DNA of 64,000 bases from assembly GCA_039881145.1 (NCBI GenBank), contig JAYKKI010000153.1, positions 372,001 through 436,000 on the forward strand, given 5' to 3'. The notes below the pieces were generated by a model. The model was not told the DNA's origin, made no database searches, and saw nothing but the letters and a program-made list of their open reading frames with translations. The stretch comes from Druceiella hillmani. Taxonomy: Eukaryota; Arthropoda; Insecta; Lepidoptera; Hepialidae. The position numbers were made by a program, and so were the translations under genes. Positions 1 through 11,655 of this stretch are shown here, piece by piece (position 1 is the stretch's first letter; every line of letters starts with the position of its first letter).

Positions 1-460
1 TATCAAATAGAAAATAATTTTGGTCTGTGCATAGTTTAAAGAGGTCTCTAATTTCCGATGCTTCAATGGGATTTAACTTTTTCTTTTCTAGGATATCTGA
101 AATGATATTTAGGCAATCGTTTGGTGGTATATTAGAAAATAAGTTTACTACGTTGAGTGATACTAATTTACAATTGGGTGTTAGATATAGTATATTTTTA
201 ATTTTATTACAGAGATCAACAGAGTTTTTAATGGCATGTTTAGGCGCAAATCCGCTTTTATTTAGGAAGATCTTATTCAGGTGAAAAGCTAATTTTTTTG
301 TGGGTGCGTTTGTGTATGAGACAACAGGTCGTATGGGTATATTTGGTTTATGAATTTTAGGTTGTCCATATAGTATTGGGGGTCTAGGGTTCATTTCTAT
401 AACTTTATGTTTTGCGAATTCGTTGGGAAATATGATGTTACAGGTATTAATTAATTGTCC
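1..460 (-). CDS. Penelope-like element reverse transcriptase, partial (runs off left edge, 5'-truncated)
   Basis: The minus strand is open from 460 to the window edge; the upstream stop is at 461-463 and the first ATG is at 392-394. Its translation shows RT landmarks of Penelope-like elements: YGQPKIHKP followed by IPIRPVVS (about 310-375), then LVSLNVVNLFSNIP (about 125-165), the counterpart of the first catalytic-aspartate block. The aspartate normally found in SLDVV is an asparagine here (SLNVV), so the fragment is probably inactive although open. The fragment encodes about 150 residues and lacks the usual N-terminal part. At 459-460 the homology stops and a plus-strand copy of the element's own terminal repeat begins. 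Seen: open frame and motifs. Family knowledge: PLEs encode an RT plus, usually, a GIY-YIG nuclease; the YxDD block should lie beyond the left edge. High confidence in family, moderate in extent. Confidence 0.85.
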
Positions 461-586
461 TTACTTTCAAATACCCTTGCTTTTGTATAAATATATTACC
501 AATAATAAGATATGTAGAATTAGTGTATTACCTTGGCCTTACTTTCAAATACGCTTGCTTTTGTACAAATATATTACCGATAATAA
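459..586 (+). repeat. 50-bp direct repeat at start of the PLE terminal repeat (units 459-508 and 537-586)
   Basis: Two units beginning CCTTACTTTCAAATAC and ending TAATAA are offset by 78 bp with only a few differences. The second unit continues into sequence shared with the PLE copy at 47.7 kb, so the first is probably a local duplication at the junction. Confidence 0.8.
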
Positions 587-847
587 CTTCCATTTAATTT
601 TATTACATATACCGTAAAGTTTGCATTGTATAACCTCACATAATAACAACAATTGAATTTATTACCCTCACTAAAATACTGGTATATTGTATAACTCTCT
701 GTAATATAATAAAACCTAGTCTGCGCCCCTGCAATAAACTTACTAACATAAACAATGGAAAAATCGGCACAAAGCAGTCTTCCGCTATTGTGTTTGAAAC
801 ATATAAATGCTGTTGGTTGTTCCTAAGAGTTAATCTTTGCTAATATC

Positions 848-888
848 CCACCTGAAGATGTTGTAATACAACGAAACCTAGGTCGTGG
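848..888 (+). ncRNA. Hammerhead ribozyme in the PLE terminal repeat (intact core copy)
   Basis: The three conserved hammerhead segments occur in order. Helix I is CCAC (848-851) pairing with GTGG (885-888). The first core segment is CTGAAGA (852-858), matching CUGANGA. Helix II is GTTGT (860-864) / ACAAC (868-872) with an AAT loop. The second core segment is GAAA (873-876). A minimal helix III is closed by C877-G882 around CTAG. The cleavage triplet is GTC (882-884), so cleavage is expected after C884. One extra T (859) sits between the first core segment and helix II, which departs from the consensus and may weaken activity. Hammerhead ribozymes with very short helix III are established components of Penelope-like terminal repeats and help process their RNA. 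The pairing is seen directly; activity is inferred. Confidence 0.65.
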
Positions 889-943
889 TAAAGAAATTAA
901 AGAAAGTAGAAATAACACTACATCACGTAGTTTCATTTAATTG

Positions 944-1399
944 TTAAATATAATTGCTTACACTTACGCACTTTGTTCGACGTGATAATTGTTAAACTAA
1001 TTGTTAACAATATGTTATTGTTCGACTTTGTTCAACTTTGAAATGACATTGAATTATCAATTTTGAACTTCCAAAACTGTGTTGAAAGTCGTAATTAACA
1101 CCGTTTATTTAATATGTATTTTTCAATAATAAAAAAAATGTCTAAAATATTGTCCGTTACTGATCTGTCAATACTATATTAATACATGTTAACTTTAATC
1201 TTTGAGGTGAAGTCTACACTGTTATATTTGTTTCATTGAACGTTAAAGAAACAATTTTTAATGTAATCTCACCCACCTTTTTCTGATCAGATAATATCAT
1301 ATAAACACATGCTACATCTATTATTTGAGGTTATGTAGTGTCATTATTTAATATCTAGAAAATTGTTTTGTTATACCGACATGACAATTTATATCTTGA

Positions 1400-1468
<69 letters not shown>

Positions 1469-1600
1469 TTGATATATGATCTGTTAAAACAAAATTCATG
1501 TAAAATTAGATGTGTACCTATATAAATTTAGGGCAGATATTACTGTGTAAGTTGTTTTTTAAAACTTACATCTATCACAAATATTTTAATTAGGAAGGAG
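944..1600. other. AT-rich spacer
   Basis: No gene or recognisable element is seen between the PLE tail and the Copia-like LTR, apart from the (AT)n tract at 1403-1460. Confidence 0.5.
1403..1460. repeat. (AT)29 microsatellite
   Basis: An uninterrupted AT dinucleotide tract of 58 bp. Confidence 0.98.
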
Positions 1601-1995
1601 TGTTGGAATACTAAACTATGGTAAGATCAACTCTTCCTGTGTAATTCTAATGGCTATGGCAGAGTATATAAAAGCCGTGACACGGCCGTCAGTCTTCTTC
1701 TTTTACTCCTTCTGCTCGGAAACATCAGTAGTTGCGTTTGACTATTTCTTTTCGGATTACTCTTCACGAATATATCAATAATCAACTTATAAATATGCTA
1801 TCATATGCTTCGAATGAGATTAGAAAAATATTTACATGCGAGTTTTGCTTGTTTACACATTCATTCGCAGAAATGTTATATTTATTTCAGAATCATATTT
1901 CGTTACTATGTAACAGAAATATTTATGGCAAGTATTTTTTTCGACATATTCTCTTCTTATATTTCTCACTTTCGTTTGGATATTAATATTTAACA
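1601..1995 (+). mobile_element. Copia-like solo LTR (candidate)
   Basis: The block starts TGTTGGAATA, the same first ten bases as I recall for the Drosophila copia LTR, and a plausible end is TTTAACA at 1995 (TG...CA). About 60 bp in is a good TATA box (GTATATAAAAG, about 1661-1671), followed 20-25 bp later by an initiator-like CAGTC before a pyrimidine-rich stretch, as in an LTR U3-R junction. No gag-pol follows, no second LTR was found, and flanking bases (AGGAG left, TAAAG right) do not make a target-site duplication, so it is an old solo LTR or a fragment. The 3' boundary is uncertain. Several short frames inside it look random. Confidence 0.42.
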
Positions 1996-4900
1996 TAAAG
2001 TTTAATAACAACTTTATAAAATCTTACTCTATGGGTGCTTCAGTAAACACTTTTGATTTTGTTCGAAAAAAGTAGACTATTTTCACCAGACGGTGCTCAA
2101 TCTTTTCCATCCAATGAAAGTAGCTTAACAAGAGCATCAAGCTTCATGAAGGGTTCTCGACGCGTAAGGAAAACAATTTTCAGTGAAAGGAAAATTCTTT
2201 TCCAGCCCACATTTTTTACTTTTGAGATATTTTTTAGCTATTTATTTCCCCTCTTTTCTTTTTGTCCTTTGAGTTATTATTTTTATTATTGGATAAATTC
2301 GCTTAAGCTTATTTTTGATTACTTTATATGTTGCTGTTATACTTGATTCGTTTTTGCGATACTTTAGTTATAAAACAAATTACCTATTATTAAATATTAA
2401 TAATTACGGCAAGATGAATTGAAATTAATAAGATGTATTAAAATCAATTGGTTGTATTATTGTCCTATTTTTTTTCAATTTATGCCTTGCAGACTTTTTA
2501 AATATGATTGTAAAAGAAAATTGAGACATAAAAACTAATAAGGAAGTATCACGTTTAATATCTGGAAAAAAATACTTCATTAGCATATTTTAAAATGTCT
2601 CATTATTATCTTTTTATTAGGGTGCGGCAGTGAAACAAGGAATCCTTATAACTTCGTCATTTCCGTCCATCTGCTTTAAGTTTCTATAGTTTTAGAATTA
2701 TATTACTAGTACATGTATCATGTGGAGGTCTCAAAATTAATTATATTTAGTAAAACACAATGTAAAGTGGGACAGTCTTCTCATCGAATGGAATATAATT
2801 GTATAGGCCTTTTAAAATGACAATGAGATTTCATTACCATTTTTATCTTAACCTGTTAAATATTAAATTATATATTAGTGTGCCCCTCTCGTTTTTCAAC
2901 CATGATAATGTAAAATCTGAATATTTCTAGATTTAACTGAATTTGATATCCGCAATAACTGTAGATTCCTCTAGAGGTAACTTCCAATTAATAATGCCCT
3001 TGACATTCCACCAGCAGCTGAGTGTTTGCGTGCGGGCAAACTAATATGTGTGCCTCTGGCAGAGCTTGTAGGTGTGAATGCGTAAGTGTATATTACTCGC
3101 TGGCCATTTAGTTTTAATTTGATTATCCCGGCATTTTTAAAATAAAAAATTACAGGATAATCAAATCAAAAATCAAATAACATCATCATCGTAAATCAAA
3201 CATTATATTGAATAATTAAATAAGTGTTTTTGACTGATTAAAAAGTGTCTCTTTATTTTAAAGGATATATGCGGAGCTTCGAACGGAACTTGGGTTTTCC
3301 CTTCACTTTATTCATTTTAAAATGTTCCAAATACTTTGTGAAATATACGGTATTAAATAAATGGGATAAACTGTAGTATTTAATTACTATGATGTATTTA
3401 AATAATAATACTATACTCCATATTGCTTCAAAAAATTATTATAAGTAATAAAGGTATCTCAAGATTACGAAAATCACAAATATTCGTTAGTTTTCATAAC
3501 ATTCTCCTAAAAATTGGTAACGATCGTGTATAAGTTAAAGAAATTATATAGCTTATGTTACCGTTAAATAATTTTTAACGCCAAGCAATTTCAATAAAAA
3601 GAGAAACTAATTTATCTATATTCATTCAAAGCCATTATTTTAACTTCAGCTCGGATTAGTGAATTTCATTTTGTTAATTACGCGACATTTTTATTATGCC
3701 ATTTGTAATGCCAAAATGATATAGACAATAAGTGCTCCATAGCAAATTACCCTAACTAAAATTATGTATTATCTAGACTCATAAATATTTAAGTCTAAAA
3801 TGTTCGCACAATGTTGTAATAATGTTTAATTAAGGAAATTATAAATTTTGGAAGGTTACCAATAATTGTCTTTTAATTTTGACGTCAGGATAGACTTATA
3901 AAATTTTTCATGACTTATGGAATCTTTATTTTTTCCACATTTAAATGATTTCTAATTTAAATCAGCTTTCATTTAATAAGTCACACTCCGGAATTTGAAA
4001 ATAATCAGACAATTGAAAATAAATCAGGTGCCTCTCTATCGAATGTATTTCAAAATACAAGGTCATAATTACTATTCTTGGAATCATTTCAAGTAAAATT
4101 ATTTTAATTATAAATTTTCCAGATCGCATAGTTTACAATTTAGGAACCTTTGACAGACCATTCGACGGACGGATATCGATAAAACTATAAGCGTTTCGTT
4201 ATCACCTTCATATGGAAAACTAAAAATCAAATGTTATAGAAAATAATCCACCGCATTTGTTTCAACGGGGTTTAAATTCGTCCTTTCCTTTTTATATTTG
4301 GAAAAAGCCAATTACTTTACAGTTAGATTAAATACGGAAACGTTTCCAGCATATTTTTTAACGCAAATTTGACAGCCTTTTTGTCGTATTTTTATGGTAT
4401 ACGATCTGATATACAGGCATATCGGTGTACGTTTTCATTAGAACTTAGTGAATAAATACGTATATGTGTACATTTAACGTCACGTTTGGCCATTTCTTGC
4501 CATTGGTTTAGAACATGAGAAAATAATGAAATGTCCGCGTAAATAAAGGCTGTCAAGTGTAACAATGCTGGATTTTTCGGAGGAACCTTTATCAAATGCT
4601 CTGAGAAATAAATATGTAAAAAACATTATTTTTCCGGCCTTCCAGCATACGTCATTAGTAAACCTTTTGTATTTCGCATAGCTCGTTTGCTCTTTTGTTA
4701 CTAACACAAAAGGAAAAAATAGAAAAAAATAACGGTTTGAAAATTGAGTTATTGAATTCGTGTATATTTACAGGGTCTCACGGTATGATATGAAGACTGA
4801 GTTATTGAATTTATGTGTATTTACGGGATCTTTGTTTCTCTTTGGTTACACGTTTTTATTTAATTAGCAAATTTAAATAGATTGTAGCCTAACCATTTGA

Positions 4901-5909
4901 AGAACTTTAAAATTGGATTAAAATAATGTAAAAAAATACACGCAGCACTTATGTACCTTACAATATTTTGAGATTTCTGTGATTGTTTACACGCACATTT
5001 TAAATTACAAATGAGCATTTCGATGTTGTACCGCTCGGTAAATTAGAAGTCTGAGTTTTTCCATGCAAATTTAGGTCATTCTGCATTTTATTTAAAGAAA
5101 AAAACTTTTATTTACTGGCAGCAAGCATATTATACTCATGGAACTCATAAAAACATATCAATCGAAGCTTTAAAATATTCCTATTCATGTTTTGGTAGTT
5201 CTTTTCCATATTCAAAATTATATTGAGAACTGTCTTGAATATGCTCGAGAAACAGAAAAATGGCGGGTATTTTCTAACTATGTCAATAATAACAATAAAA
5301 GCAATTATTTTTTTGGTTTAAATTTATTAAATAATATTTATAAGGCACAAAATTTATTTCAACACTAAAAAATTATTTAAATTTGTCATAATTTTTACCA
5401 AAATGAATATAATAGAAATGTCGATAGTTTTGTTGACAACCTTTTTATAAACGTCCGACTATATTAATTATGAAATCGTTTTTATATCTTCTAGCTTATT
5501 CATATTTGTTAAAAATGTAATTTTCCATCACTACGCTAATATTCTTTTAAATGTTTAGACTAAGCTTTATTACTAAAGTTGTCATATTATTTTATCCTCA
5601 GTTAAATACAATTTGTTACTGAATAATGATGAAATGATAGATTTGTTGATTTTGAAAGCATTTTATTTTAAATGTCTTTGATAATTTATAGCATTTTATT
5701 TTAAATGTCTTTGAATTTTTAATATTTAAATCGTTAAGAGTTAATTTGCACACATGCAAATTTTATAACGAGATTAAAAATTAGACTTTTCATTTCAATA
5801 CCTAACATAATCATTTTTACTATATTGATTCTTTTATATCGTCTTAGTCTTACAAATTATCGCCTTGAATCTAAAAATATTTTTAATAAAACTAAAAGGT
5901 TTTCTTAAT
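1996..5909. other. Unidentified AT-rich region
   Basis: No recognisable coding sequence. A 97-codon frame at 2053-2346 is hydrophobic and matches nothing I know. A 12-bp inverted repeat (ATTTGATTATCC and complement) with a spacer of about 26 nt lies near 3117-3166. An imperfect direct repeat lies near 4740-4825 (GAGTTATTGAAT twice). A 24-bp direct repeat (GCATTTTATTTTAAATGTCT) occurs at about 5659 and 5691. Confidence 0.5.
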
Positions 5910-5960
5910 ACACCTTGCGATAAAAATTAGCTCGTGATGCTAATTTTTCTCGCAAGGTGT
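5910..5960. repeat. Hairpin: 22-bp arms, one mismatch, 7-nt loop
   Basis: The left arm at 5910-5931 (begins ACACCTTGCG) pairs with 5939-5960 (ends CGCAAGGTGT) with one mismatch; the loop is TCGTGAT. It is not next to a recognised element and has no following T-run, so a terminator-like reading is not supported. Confidence 0.9.
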
Positions 5961-8900
5961 CATGTTCTCTTTACCTTGAAATAATTAGTCACTTAGGAGG
6001 TTATGATCCGATTTTTAAATCCAATATTTCATTTATGCAGATGAAGGACAACTGTTTTCATTGAAAGTTTTTTACATTTGGCATATATAATATTGAAAAC
6101 AGTCCAAGTTCCGTCTCTTTGTTACTCCCAAATTATTTATCACATTTTAATACCTGCCTCACTATAAATAGTCTCTAATACAACAATTGTTTCCTGGATA
6201 TTCATAATTTTTGCATATATCTCATTTTGCTAATTTTTTAATTTTTTTATCCTGTATTTATACGTTTAGATATTTTTCTCAGCTTTCATCAAGAAATGAC
6301 ATCAAGATATTCTCTAACACTTTGTGAGGGCACAATAATTAAATAGTGAAATACGGTTTGTTTATTATATTAAGGGTAATGATAAAGCCGTAACAGTTAT
6401 TTTATTGTTAGGTATGTAGATTACATTTCAAAGGAACCTGTAATAAAAATGGTCAGTTGCGCTTCAAAGAAACTGTTCAAGTTAAAAAAAAAGAAAAACA
6501 GAGATTTTGGTAAGATGGAACATCATGACTTCATAGCAATTGTTTAGTTTTTTTTTAACGAATTACATTTTTTGCTACACTCCACTTTAGTATCGCGATG
6601 AGTTTTTTTACTGAGTTCCGAAGAAATATTTTTTCTGTACAAAAATATTCTGTCTAATATTATTATATCCTTATTTTTTAATCAAGTGATAAAAAATTGT
6701 TTCATCAATCATTATTTACTTATTAGCTCTAATATTTCTTTTATTAGCTCTGATAAGCTTTTTTCGTTGTAAATATTTTGAAAATGGTAAGAATTATAAT
6801 GGCAATTAAGTTAATAGTCATGTTCTGCTAAATGTCCGAGTCAACATGAAACATATAACTTTTTATATTATTTAAATAGTATGTGGAATTATATATATAC
6901 AAATACATCAGTGTCACTTAGGAAGATAGTTTTTTAAAGAAAAAACATTCAGATTTTAATTCCTTATGCATAATAATCGAAAAGAAAGAGTAAAAAACAT
7001 TATTAAATAATTAGTAGATATCAGTAAAACACGGATGAATATTGCAAATGAGTGGCACTTTTAAAGCTTGATAAAATAAAAGATAACATAATTTTTTTAA
7101 AAATTATTAATTACTTCTAAACTGATATATCGTAGAGCCGCATGAAAAAAAATTAAGGCATCGGAAGATGAGAGTAACCCAAAAATAAAGCAAAAGTCGT
7201 TGCTATGGCGTGCCGCGTTGATTACAATACATGCGGCCTTTTACCGTACAGTGCACCGTGGATACCCGGGCTTGTTTTCTGATCGCGCGTTTCGCTGGGC
7301 TGGACCGGTGTACTAGTTGATTGTAAGTGGCAATAAGTCAATATCAATGAAATACCTCAAAGTGAGTAAATAAATAAAAATATACTTGAAAATGAAAGTA
7401 ATTACATAATGAAAAATTACTCCTTTAAACAAATGGAAAATATGCCATTTGATAGTTTTGAAAGAAACATATGCATGTTTTTAACAGAAGGTAGTTTCAA
7501 ATTATTTCGACTAGGTGTATAACAAACAGCGTGAAGATAGCTCACCAAGAATCATATTTGAATGCACTTTACATTCTTGAAGTTTACACGATAGCTCATA
7601 TTGCTAATAATTCTGTTTCGTAATTTCACCAAGAGTCAATTTTGATTATTATGGGGATATATTACATACACTTACGAATTCTTGAAAAATTTAATTAGAT
7701 TTCTTAGTCTTATCCGCGGATCCTTGGGGTCCGCGCATTGAGGATTACGTACCAGGTTGAAATGAAATTATTTTATCGTTCATAAGTAGATCAAAAATAA
7801 AAACTTCCTAGTATAAAATATATTTAATAACTTCGTGTTACTATTGTGAATATCTCAAAAACTACGAAAATACCTCTTTTTGTAATACTGGGTTCAATAG
7901 TTTCGGAAATAAGGGGGCGGAGGAGGAGGTACGTATTTTTATTGTACATTTTTTCATATATCTCTGAAGAGCACACTTAATATTAAAACAAAATATTTTG
8001 GAGATGCTCATAATGAGTTCTTTCAAAATATGCCACACGATATTTGGAATTTTAATTTTTTTCGGTAGGTATTTATATAGTCTCTGAAATTTCCGTGTAA
8101 ATGTTTTTAAGTTTTAACTATAAATTTATGAATGGATTTATCATATTTCAAATTTCAACTCTTTACATCAAACGGTTTCTGCTAAAACTGAATGACATGG
8201 ATGGGTAAAAGGATACGTGAATGAGAAACTCTAAATATTATAAAAACAAACGTTGTTTTCATATTGCATATTTTTTTTCGCGAAATGCAAGTTTATACAT
8301 ATATTTTTGTAGCAATAAAATTGTCTAGGTTCACTTTATTGCCGGATCATAATCAAATTTCCGTGAAAGTATGCAAACAATTTTACCTGGTTTAATAATT
8401 TTACCTGGTTTAATTTTAAGAGTCGACTGAAATACAGAGGCCACTCTGGGAATGACGTTACAAATTAACAAGTGGATTTAGCCTACTGGTTAATTTGTTA
8501 TGCAAAGTCTTTTGAATATTTAGTTACTGATTATATTAAGATAGCCACATCCTTCATGGAATATTCGTGTTAAGTAAGTGAAAAGAAATAGTTAAATAAA
8601 ATCACTTGAAAATCGGGTTTATAAATATATTTTTGTTTAATAAAATGTCATGAAAATATTGTCATTGACTAATTACTTCTACATTGTTAATTTAATACAT
8701 GGACTGATATTGTGGAGCGTTTTTGATATTTTCTAAATCTGATTAAATAGGTTTATTAATGGAGTACTGTAAATAATAAAAATCATCAGTATTCACCTAT
8801 TCATTTTTTTGCAATTTCTTACGTTTTCAATAATTAGATTTTCATGTTCTTTTAAATTCAAAAACAGTTATTTCCTGTTTAAAGAATTCAAATCATGACA

Positions 8901-10531
8901 TTTTTAGTCAATATCATCATATAATAACCCTAGTTATTAGATGCACCTTAATTATGCATAAACATGAAAACAACGTAATAGTATACACGGAATTAAAATT
9001 GTTTTTTTTATCTTTGCCATTTACAATTGGTTATTTGAACCAAAAAAAGGTTCCATTTGACAAAATTGAGGTTAAATTAAATGCATTACTTAAATATTCA
9101 GAACCTTACTCTTGGCTGGAAAAAAGGTAATATATTTTTATATATGTATTAATGCTCAGATTAGGAAGATAATAGATATAGTAAATATTAAATAAATATT
9201 GTAAATGTTTATACCATGTTATAAAAGCAATAAAATATTTACTGGATTCTTTTTGTAAAATTTACCTGCAAATTTTGTAACAAGGTTAGATGCTATGTTT
9301 TTACTAATTTACAAAGTTACTCTTAATGATATTATATAATTTATATTTTACTAAGAATTAATTCATTCGTTTACAGTTCGATTTCAATTAACTAATTTAT
9401 TTTCTGTCAAGTATATTCAATTTCGTAGCTTGTTTCTCTTAATTTTCTTTCTTATGTAAAGGAACTTAGAACAAAACGCTCAAGTGATCACAGTTTTTTT
9501 ACTTATTTTAATTAATAAAACAAAAAGAATAACTAACCACTGCGATATCTCTAATTTCTTAGAAAACACAAATGATGTAACCTGGAAGTAAAGTGATGAT
9601 TTTCATCATTTTGAAGAGGAACGTTTCTGGCATAATCTTCCAAATGAAATTCATTGTTTCGCTATTACAATCATTCTGAAAGGTTGATTAACAGTTAAGT
9701 TGAATTAATTTCTATCTGTGGCAACTTTGCTTGTTCCGTTAAGTCTTGCCTCTTCATTTCTGGAAGTATCTTTGTAACTTTGTTTCCATTTATTTATGGC
9801 TTTCTTATCTAGATTAATTTCTAATCAATTTCACCAATCGTATCTTTTATTTTATTTCACTATTCATCACTAGTAGGTAGTTAATCAATATTTATATACC
9901 AGAATAAAAAAAAAATTTTTTTACAATGGTGCAGTATTAAGTATTTACGACCAAAAATAAATAAAATTCAAAATAATTTTGTTTAGATTTCTACTTAATT
10001 TATATGCATTAATAATGGAAATATTTTGGTAGAAATTGTTGATATTTTCTGATGGAAAGTTGGTAATAACCTCTGAGATTTCGTTTATGATGAGCCATTT
10101 ATAACTTTTTTATTGTCGAAAATTAAGCAATCAGTAACAAACAATACAAAGTTCATAGCAGAAAATAAACCGAGAAGACTATTTTCTCCCCTTAATAATA
10201 ATACATATTTTTTAATTAGTCATCTGACAAAAATTTCCCTACGAGTATGTTGATTATAAATTAATTAACTTCCAAATACTATAAATTTTAGAACTGTTAC
10301 ATTTTCTAGACTTTGTTGTTTAATTGATCATAGTATAGTACCGTTCCCTTGTCTCGGTTACGATTACGGTAACTGTCTCGGTTAGCAAAAATGCGCATTC
10401 TAGTAGATTTGGATTCAATACTGTTTATTTTCGTAGATAGGTTAAGACGATATGTCTTTATGATGACGCGCAGACGCTCTGTAGTCGCTCGTAGCTTCCG
10501 CGTATTGGTCAGACTCGTCGACAGTTGTACA
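5961..10531. other. Unidentified AT-rich region
   Basis: No supportable gene. It includes a locally GC-richer block at about 7195-7330 (see the dispersed repeat), a G-rich run GGGGGCGGAGGAGGAGG at 7914-7930, and a 17-bp tandem duplication (AATTTTACCTGGTTTA) at about 8379-8412. The last 200 bp before the Harbinger transposase contain a repeated TGTCTCGGTTA near 10351 and 10375; I could not find matching terminal inverted repeats for the element. Confidence 0.5.
7288..7335 (+). repeat. Dispersed repeat fragment, copy A (partner near 63519-63560)
   Basis: A 31-bp block beginning GGGCTGGACCGGT aligns with GGGCTGGACTGGT in the 63.5-kb copy, with 7 differences by eye. Both copies sit in GC-richer islands inside AT-rich DNA. 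No element family was recognised. Confidence 0.45.
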
Positions 10532-10839
10532 ATGGCTTCGGTTCAGACAACACTGTATACATTGGCTTTAGTACTGCTCTTAAATAGAAAACGACGTAAA
10601 AATAAGCAAATCTGTTGGATAGATCCATTTACTAGTGAAAGAAGATTGTGTGGTCATTATCATGCAACGTTTACACAATTGGTAAAACATAGAAAATGGG
10701 AAATAATTTCTAAATGTTATCGAATGTCATAATGGTCATTCCAAGAACTTCTTTTGATTCTAAAACCGGAGTGAAGTCGTCAAAATACAGTAATGAGATC
10801 ATGTATATCGGCAGAAGGACCTTTACTCATCACATTGAG

Positions 10840-11655
10840 GTAAGAAAACAAAAGGTTTTTATTTATTGAATAATTTATTTATCTATTATAACTCTAATCA
10901 ATCGTTAAAAGTTATAAGATATGATCAAGTACCCTCAAATTATGAATAAGAGAATAATATTTATTTACTCATTATCATACATGTCAGTTATGATGTCGGC
11001 GTCATTTGTAACCGATTCATTACTATCCAAATTTAGTAGTGTAGTAGTGTAGAGGTTGAAATTCAGACTCATATCCAGACTTGTATCCATATCGATGTTC
11101 ACATTGCAATCCACCTTGGCATTTAACGTTCTCGATGACTGGCCCATGTTTTTGCATTTACGAATTAAATTTATCATGTCAGCTTTGGCCTCCAACTTAT
11201 ATTCGTCTTAGATGGCAGAAAAATCACTAGCTAACGAAATTAAGAACAGTTTGTCTGGATTTTCAGATAAAATTGTATTATTTGTTTCCTTAGACTGTTT
11301 GAGATTTGCAGTTAGAGCTTCATACAATTTATATTGTGGGTTTTCATTTTTTGGATTCCTTTTAGACTTCTTCGGTGTATTTGGCTTTTGAAAATCACAG
11401 TCTTCATCATGTACCTATGCTGCATCATCATTTTGACTTGAGCTATTTGAACATTGACTTGGAGGTCTTATTTCCGCAAGCAAGTCTAAAAAATTTAGCA
11501 AATTGGAATATATGTAGGGTTTTCCAGGCTTAGCTCCAGATCCACTGGCACAGTTTTGGTTCTTTGCTTTGTCTCGATTATAGGCGTCCTTAATGCTCTT
11601 CCACTTTGTTTGAAGATCAGTTACTGGAAACAATAATAATGGTAATTTTTTACAG
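10840..11655 (+). other. Intron of the Harbinger transposase
   Basis: The donor is TTGAG|GTAAGA at 10840 and the acceptor is TTTTTACAG ending at 11655. Splicing rebuilds one AGG codon (phase 2) and joins ITLR to YCATSC, which restores the family block seen in related transposases. The intron is 816 bp and carries the antisense MADF-BESS remnant over most of its length. Confidence 0.8.
10965..11623 (-). pseudogene. MADF-BESS DNA-binding protein of the Harbinger element, lacking its N-terminal half
   Basis: Read on minus from 11623, the frame begins with the C-terminal half of a MADF domain (TDLQTKWKSIKDAYNRDKAK, then SGSGAKPGKPY..LLNFLD), goes through a Ser/Asn-rich linker and a basic segment (PKKSKRNPK), and reaches a BESS-like motif (LFLISLASDFSAI, then EYKLEAKADMINLIRK). 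It ends at TAA 10965. Two in-frame stops interrupt it: TAG at 11415-11417 and TAA at 11208-11210. A good splice acceptor (TTGTTTCCAG) ends at 11624, so an upstream exon encoding the first half of MADF is expected; I did not find it on minus up to about 12720. Family knowledge: many PIF/Harbinger elements carry a second Myb/MADF-like gene needed with the transposase for nuclear import or end binding. Its position antisense inside the transposase intron is unusual. Confidence 0.8.

Larger units (their letters stand above)
459..943 (+). mobile_element. Penelope-like element terminal repeat / 3' tail, copy 1
   Basis: This block is homologous to the minus-strand block ending at 47352 and, over its last 110 bp, to 54260-54373. 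All three share a tail of about 90 bp with GAAACCTAGGTCG and ending CACGTAGTTTCATTTA, which fixes the 3' end near 940. The region 600-700 (GTATAACCTCA, TTATTACCC, CTAAAATA) and 780-850 (AAATGCTGTTGG) also match the 47.4-47.8 kb copy. It lies in inverted orientation to the RT fragment at 1-460, giving the head-to-head layout known for some PLE insertions. The first 130 bp contain a 50-bp direct duplication. No coding frame is seen in it. Confidence 0.75.

Noticed and set aside
1732..1993. Two overlapping frames in the Copia-like LTR
   Set aside because: Overlap in different frames with no motif; they lie in a region better explained as an LTR.
2053..2346. 97-codon frame downstream of the LTR
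   Set aside because: No gag-like features; the second half is low-complexity Phe/Tyr.
4392..4707. Two overlapping minus frames
   Set aside because: No recognisable domain and ordinary AT-rich composition.
10351..10390. Repeated TGTCTCGGTTA upstream of the Harbinger transposase as a terminal inverted repeat
   Set aside because: No inverted counterpart found downstream of 12448 and no 3-bp TWA duplication.
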